A stretch of 64,000 nt of DNA from NCBI GenBank assembly GCA_017506865.1, contig JAFCMP010000026.1:124001-188000 (forward strand), in the 5' to 3' direction. This document shows, in pieces, positions 32,701 through 44,700 of the stretch; position 1 is the stretch's first letter; every line of letters starts with the position of its first letter. Both the position numbers and the translations under genes were made by a program. This DNA comes from Tribonema minus. Taxonomy: Eukaryota; Sar; Xanthophyceae; Tribonematales; Tribonemataceae. The notes beneath the pieces were generated by a model. The model was not told the origin of the DNA, made no database searches, and was given only the letters and a program-made list of their open reading frames with translations.

Positions 32701-35700
32701 ATACATACTTCGAAGTACATACATCAGAGTGCTATCTTGAACTCTGAATTGATATAAAGACATGCTTGTTCTTTGATTTTAATGGTAGAATCATGTAATC
32801 ATTTGTAGTTGCTGGAAGTCAGCAGTGCTGACTTCGTCTTGAACCGCGCATGCATCTCCCAGGTGCACAGCGTCGCTGCCGCGAGCATGACAACGATACA
32901 TTGGAGTACTTCGAGTGAATACATACATGCTTATTCTTTGAACACTTCAAGTGAATGCATGCTTATTCTTTGAATAATATACAGTCATGCTGACGTTCTG
33001 TCATGTATTACGCAGGTGCACAGCGCCCGTGAGCATGACTGTTGCCACAAGCGGCGGCGGCGCATACAATACATACACTGGAGCACTTCATGTCAATACA
33101 TGCTCATTCTTTGAATACTTCAAGTGAATGCATGCTTATTCTTTGAATCATACTTCAAGTATAGAATCATGCTGACGCCCTATCATGCATTACGCAGGTG
33201 CACAGCGCCGCGGCCACGAGCATGACCATCACCACAAGCGGCGGCGGCGCATACGACGTGCGCTACGCGTTTGTCAGTCAGCGCGGGTACTACCCCGATG
33301 CGCCGGATAAGGCCAATCAGGACGCCTTTGTGGTCATGCCGAAGGTAAGCGAATGATGCATATTCTGATACATTTACTTCATGTAGTTGAAGTAGACTTG
33401 AAGTTGACACGTTTGTCAGCCAGCGCGGGTACTACCCCGACGCGCCGGATAAGGCCACTCAGGACGCGTTTGCCGTCATGCCAAAGATGAGCTAGTGCTA
33501 CCTACACACCGTGACGTCATTGCTGAATCAACTCTGGTCACACGCTGCATCCACACTTGTCTAGGTCAAAGCAGAAATATAGGTACTTCGAAGTATACCT
33601 AAGCGTACATGCCGTATACACATGGATTGTAAAAAGTGTGCTGTTGGCGTGGGTACTACCCCGATGCACCGGATAATGCCAACCAGGACACGTTTGTGGT
33701 CATGCGAAGGTGAGCGAGTGCCGCATATTTTGTGCTAGAAGTACATTTACCTCAAGTAGTTGAAGTTGACTTGAAGTTGACGCGTTTGTCAGCCACCACT
33801 GGTCTCAGTTTAAGGGATGCGACGGCAACTCTTTCGAGCACTGCCATGCAGTACCTACCCAGGAATGCTGCCAAATACATACATACCCAGGGAGCACTGG
33901 TGCAGGCCCCGTGTTACCAATGCATCAGTTGCTGTCACCCTCAGGCGCTGAAGCGTCCGCTTCATTTGCGCCGCATGACGGCTATTCGTAAGCTGCTACC
34001 GAATACATGCCCCCGGGGGTGTGACGCATCCGCATCTGCGCCATTTTGTACCTACCCATCAGGTGTCGCTGAATACATACCCATGGGTACCCTGACGCAT
34101 CCCGCATCGTCTGCGCTCGTGCTGTCATGCAGTTCGGCGGCGATCCCAACAGCCTCTTTGTGGGGGTCTTCGACGGTCACGGGGGCACGGGCGACGAGTG
34201 CTCCAACTTTGCCGCCGAATACCTACCCAGGACAATCATGCAGGTATACACTTCTCAAAGCACCAACGAGGAATGCACTGACTCAGTAACGATTACCATC
34301 CGGCCAGGTTCATCTGGGCTTTCTCGAGATTGAGCCTACCAATGCCACGTTCTGCAAAGCATGTCTTTTTGTGACAGCAGCGTTCAGCTCGAGTAGCGCT
34401 ATCATTGCAGGGTTACGGAAACCTCAATTCCTGAAGTTGGGAGCGGGAGAGCATCTCTCGCTGCGCTGCCTTGAAAATACGCATCCCTTGCGCCGCTCTG
34501 CCTGCTGCCCTGCGCGTAGTAAAGTGCTTCGTACTTTTTGAATCAACATTGATGAAAGGCAAGAAAAAAATAACTAAAATGCTGTACAATTCTTTTGTTT
34601 TCGCCCCAGGCGGCGGGGACATCCTGGAAGCACCTGAGCGAGGAGGCAGCGCTCAACGCCATGAGCGCCGCGCACGTGCGCGTCAACCGCGACATGCACA
34701 CGGCGCCATTCGACGACACGCTCAGCGGCACCACCGCCATATCCGTCATGCTCAAGGTGTGGGTTCAATGTTAAAGAGTTATCATGAGGCGAAGAGACTG
34801 GGGAGAAGGGTTGCGGATAGCATCTGTCACCATGGGTAGGTAGGTAGCTATGGTTGCAAAAAGTCTGATAATACGCTCAGTGGCACTACTGCCATCTCTG
34901 TCATGCTCAAGGTTAGAGCTAAATATAGGGCTGGCCGTACTAATTAAGGCTATGGACTATGAAGTATACGGACCACACGTTCAGCCACAGCTGCAGCAGT
35001 TTTGAAGTTGTAGCAATTTCACCAAGTGAAGGCAGCGAGGTCCACCTATTTTGAGACCCTAGAGAACCCTCAATGCTCCAGAAGGGGGACTTCCTCGACT
35101 TCATCGATGAGTCTGTGCAATCATGGAAGCCCCTGATCACACGCATACCTACATACCCTACCTCCACAATCAGCGGTTCTTTCAAAGTCTGTGCTGTCTC
35201 AAAGCTCCCGTGCGCAGGTCATTGAAATTAGCACATTTCCTGTCCAATTATGGAAACTTATTACACAACACCATACATACCTTCACCTCCACGGGGCGAG
35301 CTGCCGTTGGTGAACAACGTCAGCGCTTCATCTAAAAGTCGGTGCTGTCTCAAAGGCTCACGCATGCACATCGTCGGCGTCTTTTATGTGTGCACTCATG
35401 AAGTCCCGACCAAATCCGTACCCACTTACCCCCAGGACGAGCTGCTGATGGTGAACAACGTGTGTTCTCTGCGCAGTTACGGAATCCTTACCACACATAC
35501 AGGATCCTCACCACGCATACATACCCATACCTACCTATCCCTAGGGCGAGCTGCTGATGGTGAACAACGTCGGCGACAGCCGTGCGATCCTCTGCCTGGA
35601 GGAGAATGGCGCGCTGGTGGTCAAGCCGCTCAGCATCGACCAGACGCCATTCCGGAGAGACGAGAGGGATCGCGTTAAAGCTGCTGGCGCCAAGGCGAGT

Positions 35701-38700
35701 TGCCTGACATCACTTCTGTACTTCGAAGTATTGATTCGGAAGTATGTAGTAATTGATGCACTTGAAGTATGTGCACCAGCACTGCGCTCAGCACTCCCTG
35801 TTCGTTGTGGTCAAGCCGCTCAGCATCGACCAGACGCCGTTCCGGAGGGACGAGAGGGATCGCGTGAAGGCTGCTGGCGCCAAGGTAAGCCGCTTGAATG
35901 ACTGAGTAATGCAACATGTTTACTCAAAACCAGAGGATAATGAACCAAGTACCATGACTACATCCGCTTGTGGTGGTCAAGCCGCTCAGCATCGGCCAGA
36001 CGTCGTTCCAGAGAGACGAGAGCGATCGCGTTAAAGCTGCTGGCGCCAAGGCGAGTTGCCTGAAAAATGGGAAGTGTGAAGTATATATACATAGTGCTTG
36101 ACGTACTAGGACTATGTACAACCTTACGATGCTCTGCATTTGCGGTGGTCGAGCTGCTCAGCCTTCATCAGACACGGTTCCGTAGGGACAAGAGGGAGCG
36201 CGTAAAGGCCGCTGGTGCCAAATAAGTGACCGGAAGTATAGATACTTAGAAGTGTAGACATGTAATGCTTGACATACTTGAGCGATGTACAACCTTTCAA
36301 ATACTTTGCAATTGTGGTGGTCCAGCGGCTCAGCCTTGGTCAGACACAGTTCTGAAGGGGCGACAGGGGCCGCGGGAAGGCACTGGCGCTGAGGTGAGTC
36401 GTCCAAAGAACTTGAAGAAGTATGCACGGCGGATTTGAGTACTTCGAGTTCAGTACTTGAAGTCTGCGGATGGTGGTGCCGTATGGTGGACTAAGGTGCC
36501 AGGCTATGCCCATCTAGGCATTGAGGCGCTGCACGAGCACTGTTTCAACAGGGTCACAGCGCTCATCAACATGTCGGGTTACATCACCCCCAGCGCTGCA
36601 CACTGAAGCTATGTTTTTCGCGTGAAAATGCGAGGAACATAATCCGGTGCCTGACACTTGTGCCTTCATTCTGCAGGTGATGACCATCGACCAGATTGAC
36701 GGCATCGAGCCGCTGCACGAGAACTGGGACACCGTGCTCGGCGAAGAGGTGGACGAGGTCGGCGACCCGCCGCGCATCTGGTGCGAGACGCTGGACCGGC
36801 CGGGGTGCGCGTTCACACGCTCCATCGGTGACAGGTACGAGCATGATTCGTATGCCTACCTGTCGATGCAGCATCTTTAGAGTAAACATACACCATGTAG
36901 GCGACCCACCGCGCATCTGGTGCAATACGCTCGACCGGCCGGGCTGCGCGTTCACGCGCTCCATCGGCGACAGGTACAGATATACCTACCTGCCTATGCA
37001 GCATCATATAGAGGTAGCATCATACATTCATACGTGCCCACGCAGGCGAGCCGCCGCGCATGTGGTGCCAGGCGCATCGCCTGTCATTGCTCAGTGCCAT
37101 CAGCGCTCCGCAGCGTGGGCGCAATTGCGGAGCGTAATCAGTGAATTCGCACCATTGCACACCGTCGCTTGCCAACATGCTCGCCGAGAATTGCCTCGTT
37201 GCTCAGTAGCATCGTCGCTCAGCAGCATCCCTAATCGTCGCTCATCATCGTCGTCACCTCTCCGCAGCGTGGGCGAGAGTGTGGGCACCATTGCATAGCA
37301 TCAATTTGCATCACTGATCAACACCATCATCGCTCAGCATCATCGCACATTGTCATCCTCGCTCCGCAGCGAGGGCGAGAGCGTGGGCGCAATCGGCATC
37401 AATGCGCATCAGTGCTCAACTGCAATATTGCTCAGCATCATCGCACATGTCATCATCGCTTCGCAGCGTGGGCGAGAGCGTGGGCGTCATCGCGGAGCCC
37501 GAGCAGCTCGTGCGCGAAATCGGACCCGACGACAGGTTCCTCGTGGTAGCGAGCGACGGCGTTTTTGAGTTCCTGACGTCACGCGCGGTGAGTTCCTTGC
37601 AACTTCAAGGTGAAGTATGTCTAGAACTTTGTGATGCTATTCGCGAGGTTGGGCCAGATGACAGGTTTCTCGTGGCGGCGAGCGATGGTGTGTGTGAGTT
37701 CCCTGCAACTGTAAGGTGAAGCTCCTGGTGTCATGTGCAGAACTTAACTGGCGAGACTGGGCTCAACGACAGTTTCCTCATGGTAGCATGCGACGGTGTC
37801 TGTGAGTTCTTGAAATGACGTGCGGTGAGCGTAGTTATGTAGTTGAGTGATCGACGCCTCTGTCAAAACTGCACAGCGAAGAACTTGCCCTTGGTTTCCC
37901 GAACGCGCGCACCTATCTGTTACCATCGCCTATTGCTGCCAGCACCAGCAGCAGCGAACTGCCTCTGCATAGTAGTCGAACAGTAGGGCGCACAGACTGC
38001 AAGTGCTGAAGGTGGCCGTCGCTGCACCGCTAACTGAAACGCCGATGCCACACATTGCGTTCTGCGGTACATCCCTTACTTCACATTTGAAGTATTTGCA
38101 TGAGCTGTACGTGCCGCACCCCAGTCCGCTGACCCCGCCGTTTCAGTCCTCAGTCCAGGTTCCAAGACATTCTTGCAAAGTGCAAAGTTCGTCGGACCGT
38201 TGGAGGCCGCGGTACACCTTACTTCACAATTGAAGCATCTACATGAGCTGTGCGCGCAACCCCCCCCCCCGGTCCGCTGACCTCGACGTTGCCTTCCACC
38301 CCTCAGGTTCAAGACATCAACGCAAAGTTCGACAAGTGTACATTATTTACTTCTCACTTGAAGTATTTACATGAAACATGCAAGCCGCACCCCCCCCCCC
38401 CCAAATCGCTGACCCCAATGTCGCCTTCCGTCCCCCTTCCACCCCCCAGGTTCAAGACATCATCGCAAAGTTCGACGACCCCCTGGAGGCTGCCAAGTAC
38501 GTCGTGCAGGAGAGCTTCCGGCTGTGGCTGCAGTACGAGGTGAGCCACCGTGCTGAGCGCTGTGACCAGCGTTGAGCACTGTGCTGAAAGTAGTATTCCA
38601 CGCATCCGCAGTAGGCGCAGGTATCACTACCCTCAAGTACGTCGTGCAGGAGCGCTTGCGGCTGTGGCTGCAGTACGAGGTGGGCATTGTGCTGAGCACT

Positions 38701-41700
38701 GTGACCAGAGCTAGCACTGTGATTGCCAGAGCAGAGCTCAGCACGTGTTGAGGCTGGGTGCTTGGTGCGCAGTGACGTTGCGCCTCAGACAGGGTTCGCA
38801 TCATGCTCCTACAAAAGTCACTTCCTCTGTTAGCAACACATGCCGTCGTGAGTTGCGTCTGCTGGGCTGCTTGGTGGTCTGCCTCTGGCACGGTGGTGGC
38901 GCTACGCTCTGTCGGCGATGAATATTGCATTTCAAGCATCTGCGATTGACACAGGTATCACTACCCTCATGTTTAGGGACGTGTTGACGCTGTCACGCCA
39001 GCCATCAGCGGGGCTGTGAGCACATGGCAAAGTTCGTGCCGCTGCGTTCCATGTCCATCCTCTCGCGGCTTACAGACTTGCATGCTGCAGCATCATCACC
39101 ACAGTAGCGCGCATAGGAACCAGCTGCTGATTGCTTGCATTGTTGGGCCAGTGTCAAACAGCAGTCACATTCAGTTACTACCTCACGGTCACCCCCCCAG
39201 AAGCAGTAAGTTCAATTATGATTCCACATAGCGCGCGCAGCAGCATGGGCGCGCTTGGCGCACACCAGAATTTGTAGAATTCCGAGTCGGAACCGGCTTA
39301 GAGTCGGAACCGGCTTAGACGGTTTCTGCTCGTCTAGATGGCGAAGATGAAAAGACGAATGTCAACACACCGTCTTTTTTCAAAGCAGCTTTTGTGGCTT
39401 GCATAAATAACACTCCAGCAGGCATGTGGCTCGCGTACGATGCCAAGGCAAGAGTGCTGATGCACCGCGACTATGTGCCGCTTGCTATTTCACTTTTTCC
39501 GTTTATTCATTTTCCATTTATTCACTTCAAGTTTGAAGTGCAAGTGTGTGGTCCGTTGTCGCATACAGGAGTGTAGGTACCCACAAAAGCTGTGTTGCCC
39601 CTACACGAAGTAATCATTTGGTTCACGGTCAAAATGAAGTAGAAGTAGGTGAAGTAGGTGAGTCGGCGTGGCAAGGCCGTCTTAGACGGAAAAGACGGTG
39701 AAAGACGGTACAGCCCGTTTAGACGGCTCAGACGGACGGCGGGCTAAGCCGTCTGCAATTAAGACGGTTTGTGGGACCGGCTCGGAACTCTAAGAGTTTG
39801 CATGCATTCAAAGAGCACTGTCATGACGGATTATGCACGTGCCCTCGGGGAATGTATCATAGCTGGCATGCTTCAACTTACTGTAATAACGGATTGTGCG
39901 CATGCTCCGGGTATATGCAGGTACGAACAGACGACATCACGGCCATCATCATGTTCTTTGACGAGCACTAGGAAGCGCCGTTTGGGGCGAAACCTCTTCA
40001 ATGCTGCAGCGGGCAGCACATATGCACTTTGCGCACATTACAGCTGTCATGCTCTAAAGCAGCGTAATTGAATTGTGCGCATGCTCCGGGTATATGCAGG
40101 TACGAACAGATATCACGGCCATCATCGTGTTCTTCGATGAGTACCGGGAAGCATACCTTACATCATACCTTACATGCTTCAAATCATTGTGGTGACGGAA
40201 GATCATTGCAATAACAGATTGCGCGCGTGCATTCTGCGGTATGCAGGTGCGGACGGATGACATGACGGCCATCATCGTGTTCTTTGATGAGTACCTGGAA
40301 GCGCCGTTTGGAGCAAAATCTCTCAAACGCCGCAGCGGGGAGCACATGCGCGCTTTGCAATTCGACCGTCATGCTCTGAAGCTTTGTAATTAAATTGCGC
40401 GTTTGGTCCCGCGGTATGCAGGTGCGGACCGACGACATCACGGCCATCATCGTGTTCTTTGACGAATACCGGGAAGCGCCGCCGCCCAAGCTGGGCGCCT
40501 CGCAGGACAGCATGAACAGGTATGTATGTATGAAGACAATTTTTAAGCTTTCTTCGAAACGTGCATCCTGGCTGCAGCGGCTTTCTGATGATTGTGCTTG
40601 CACTTGCATATGCGGATTGCTTTTCTAGGACACTGACCCAGCATCTGCTTGTGGCAGCGACAGCGCCGGTTAGCACGGCTGGCCCCCGTTTACGACATCT
40701 ACTGGCAGATCCAGATCCTGTCCTATTGTGAAGCATTGTGTCTTCATGACACCGGCACTGCGGCCGCATGCAGCAGTTTTTTTATCCACAGACAGATCGC
40801 AGAAGTGCATGAACGAAGCAGCGGCTCAGCTTGGCAGCGGCCGCGGGAAACCCCCTGTACGTACACACTGACCAATCCTACAAAAAGATGCACACGCGTG
40901 CCGGTGGGCCATTCCCATCTCACGTTTGTCTCTCTTCTCTCACCCCGCCGCCGCAGCAACACGTCGTCGTATTCTGCGACGCTGGCGCCGTGCAAGCAGC
41001 GCCTCAGCATCAGCGCCAGCGCCAACGATCCGAGGTGTCCCCAACACACCCTTTGGCACATGCTACACTAACACGGATACACGCTCCGGTTGGCCAGTCC
41101 CATATCACCTCCGTGGCTCTCTTCTCTCGCCCCGCCGCCGCAGCAACATGTCGACGTACTCTGCGACGCTGGTGGCGCGCAAGCAGCGGCTCAGCATCAC
41201 TGCCGCTGCCAAGGCACTGAGGCGTGTTTCTCTACATACACCCACTGGCACATGCTATAGGAACATGCACACGCGCTCCGGTGCCGGTTGGCCGTTCCCA
41301 TCTCACCTCCGTGGCTCTCTTCTCTCGCCCCGCCGCCGCAGCAACATGTCGACGTACTCGGCGACGCTGGTGGCGCGCAAGCAGCGGCTCAGCGTCAGCG
41401 GCGGCGCCGAGGCCACGGGGATGCGCCCCGTGCGGCGCTACTTCAGCAAGGAGGCGCGCAATCGGCTGATCCGCGAGGGCGCGCCGCGCGCCGCCGCCGG
41501 CAAGGCGGACGAGGGCTTCGACTTCCACAAGGTCAGTTACATGTTTGGGAAAATTGAAGTTGGATGTAGCATCATGACATGTTGAAGTTGGCAGCCGCGG
41601 GCGGAGATGCGCCCCGTGCGGCGCTACTTCAGCAAGGAGGCGCGCAATCGGCTGATCCGCGAGGGCGCGCCGCGCGCCGCCGCCGGCAAGGCCGACGAGG

Positions 41701-44700
41701 GCTTCGACTTTCACAAGGTCAGTGACAAAGTTGGATGAGGTGAAGTTTTTGCAGTTGAAGTTTTACTTAGTTGAAGTTATGAAAGAGTTGAAGTTGGGAG
41801 TCGGGGTGCGCGGCCGGCTGACAGTCCTGACAGAGTTGACGCTGGGAGTTCGGGGGGTACTTCAGCAAGGAGGCGCGCAACTGGCTCATCCGCGAGAGCG
41901 CGCCGCGCGGCGCCGCCGGCAAGGACGGGCGAGAGATTTGACTTCCACAAGGTCTGTCACATACTTGAAATAGCGGAGGTTGGGTGTAGTTGAAAGTTTG
42001 ACAGAGTTGAAGTTGGGAGTTTGTGGGGTGCTTCAAGGAGGCACACCGGCTCATCCACGAGGGCGTGCCGCACGCCGCCGCGTGCAACGTCGACGAGAGC
42101 TTCGACTTTCACAAGGTCAGGTTTTAATGAAGGTGAGGTTGGATGAATTTTTAAAAGGGTTAAAGTTGGGAGTCAGGTAAGCGTGCACGCCACCGCTGGC
42201 AAGGCGGACAAGAGCTTCAAATCCCACAAGGTCAGACCTGAAGTTGGATGGAGGTACAATCCAAGTGTAAAGGGTACACATATACAGTTGAGCTGGGGTG
42301 AGAGTTGGCTTTCGGCAGGGGTAGCGCCGCGCGCCGGCCAGGTCAGCGTTAGGGTTAGGGTTAGGCAAGGCTGACGAGGGCTCTACTTCTTGTGGTTGGA
42401 GGATGGTTAGGGTTAGGGTTAGGGTTAGGGTTGGGGTTAGGGTTAGGGTTAGGGTTGCTGTTAAGGTATACATGGCATGCATCGCAGCTGCGGCAGTCCA
42501 CGGTCGCCTCTGTCGTTCGCTGTGAGGCGACTGTGGGTAAGGTGCATCAGCGGGTGCTGACACATATTCTTTAAAGTGCAGCCTGCTGCTGGGTGAGGGG
42601 TAGGGATAGGCAGGCATAGGGGGAGGGGCCAGTGTTGATGCTGCAGCCGTTGAGCATTTCAAGACCTACTCCACGAGAGGAGAAGCATGTTGCCAGCTCA
42701 GGCCTGCATCAAGCGTGTGCCGTTCAAATTCAAAGGCTAGATTTACTAGGTTCAGTTGCATTCTTCCCGTTTGTTGATATTTACTGTAAAAAAATGGGGC
42801 GTGTCAAGCGCCCTGAGCCGGTGGCAGAGATCGTTCGCGCGCGCTGTTGAACACTTCAACAATGTGCACGTACATCTGCAGTGTTACGAACGCCATGTGT
42901 CGACGCTCTGCCATTCGGCCTCAAATGGTTACCATGACAGATGGCTGAGCGGAGCAAATGCGCAGGAGTAGAGCGACAACGAGACAGAGCATGTGGCATT
43001 GAATGCATGACCTGGCGAGGATCCTCAAGTAGCCACTTGCACTGCTAGTCTTCTATGTGTTTAAAAATTCACGAATGCGTGATGTGATCTGCTCATTGAT
43101 GTAGCTTCTACTTGTCCACTATTTGCATATACGGCGCAGGCGCGCGTGCCTAAGAGCACCGAGGAGGCAGCGCGCAATGCATAAGCAAGGACGTTTCAGC
43201 TCGCAGCTGTAATTGCGATCCTGAGCCTCGTGATTCTGCACGAGGTCCTCTGCTCATCTCGCTACTTTCTCTCCGCTACCTGTGCACTGTTTGTGCTTTG
43301 AGCAGGCGCGCGTGCAAGATATGATACAAACCTCATATATACTCACCTGCGCTACTTTGTAGCCTTGGGGTTAGGGTTAGGGTTGGGATTAGGGTTAGCC
43401 TTGGGTGCTGTCAATTCGGGCTCTCTGTGGTCATTGGATGTCAACATACATCAGCGAGTCGTGGGCCCTTCTGCTGCACTGACGATCTTTTGCATGGCTC
43501 ATCCAATAATATGCTCTACATATTTGTCTGCTTTCGCCCACTGTGCAGGCGCGCGTGCCCAAGAGTACCGAGGAGGCAGCGCGCATCGCTCGCGTCATCA
43601 GCAAGGTGTTCCTGTTCAGCCAGCTCTCGCCGCCGCAGATGGACAAGGTGGTGCAGGTGAGACTTCAAGTTGAAGTTTTTCCGTCAGCTTCAATGCTGCT
43701 GACTCAATGCTGACAGCTGGATTGACGTGCCGCAAATGTCAGGCGACGTCGTTCCATTTGCGTTGCTTCTGCCTGCATTACCAGCCGCAGCAGCACAAAC
43801 CTGGCAGCACCCAGAGGTTCATTTGCATATGCAGGACATTAGTCTACTTTAATTGGGAATGAGGATTTGCAAAGGAGTGCAGTTAGACTTACTTAGTGTT
43901 ACGCTCAAGGCTCGCGCTGTTATTTGAAGTGCGTTTAGTGAATCCACGCAATGTCCATGGTTTGATTCTTCACTTCATGTCCATGACTTGCCGTCTCAGC
44001 GGTGTCAGGTGATGAAGCCGGAGTTTGACTAAATCGTTTGCATATAGTGGCCATTCACGTCTCTTCCGCCTACGTTGTCAGACAAGAGTTTTGTTGCTTG
44101 TACAAGGCAGAACCTTTGGTCGGGCCTTGTGATAAGAGAAGTGGGTCGCATCAGGTGATGAAGCCGGAGTTTGTCAAAGCAGGCGACTCTGTCATCAAGC
44201 AGGGGGACGAAAACGACTTTGCAAAAACAAGCCGGACGTTGTCGATGAGACCTGATAGAGACCTGTGATTCAAAAGGAGTAGCATTAAAAGTAGTGTTCA
44301 GGTTGGGCTCAGGGCTCACCTATTCTTTTCATTGTATCAGCAATGCTCATGGGTTTGTCTGTCGATGGCGGCAGGTGATGAAGCCGGAGTTTGTGAAAGC
44401 AGGCGACCCCGTCATCAAGCAGGGGGACGAGGGGGACAAGTTCTACGTCGTGGACAGCGGCACGTACAGCGTGAGCGTCACCGACCACAAGGCAAGTTCA
44501 TGTACTTGAAGTTAGCACCATCATGGACTTAAGTGCTTGAGAGATTCGCGGCAACAACAGGGCTTGTGAACTTCATGTGAATGACAAACCCATTCTGTCA
44601 GATGCAATTTACAGCAACGTGTCTAACCGCCTCATGCGTGCTGATTGCAGTCATTTTGCATCCTGTTTGCCTTGCTTGCGCACTGCTCCATTGCATAAGG

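Larger units (their letters stand above)
29178..33197 (+). other. Intron 1 of the fusion gene, 4 kb
   Basis: This is the longest intron in the gene. It contains a CAG/GCA tract (29657-29925), TTAGGG runs (30186-30222, 31605-31679, about 32278-32310), homopolymer C or G runs at about 30981-30992 and 31829-31843, and exon 2 ghosts at its 3' end. The poly-Ala frames on both strands around 29.6-29.9 kb are repeat products, not exons. Confidence 0.65.
33198..40519 (+). other. PP2C phosphatase domain of the fusion protein (exons 2-9)
   Basis: Residues about 106-410. The sequence shows SQRGYYPDAPDKANQD (metal-binding Asp129), VFDGHGG (Asp150, Gly151), VNNVGDSRA (Asp233), TRSIGDS, VVASDGVFEFL (Asp355) and RTDDITAIIV (Asp399/Asp400). 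All acidic positions expected for a two-metal PP2C centre are present, so this half is predicted active. SQRGYYPD and GVFEFL are hallmarks of the plant fusion family rather than of stand-alone PP2Cs. The domain is spread over 8 exons of 90-158 nt. Confidence 0.93.

Noticed and set aside
35806-35884. Alternative exon 5 with canonical donor
   Set aside because: Between its internal AG and the donor it is 61 nt, so it would shift phase; treated as a donor-side ghost.
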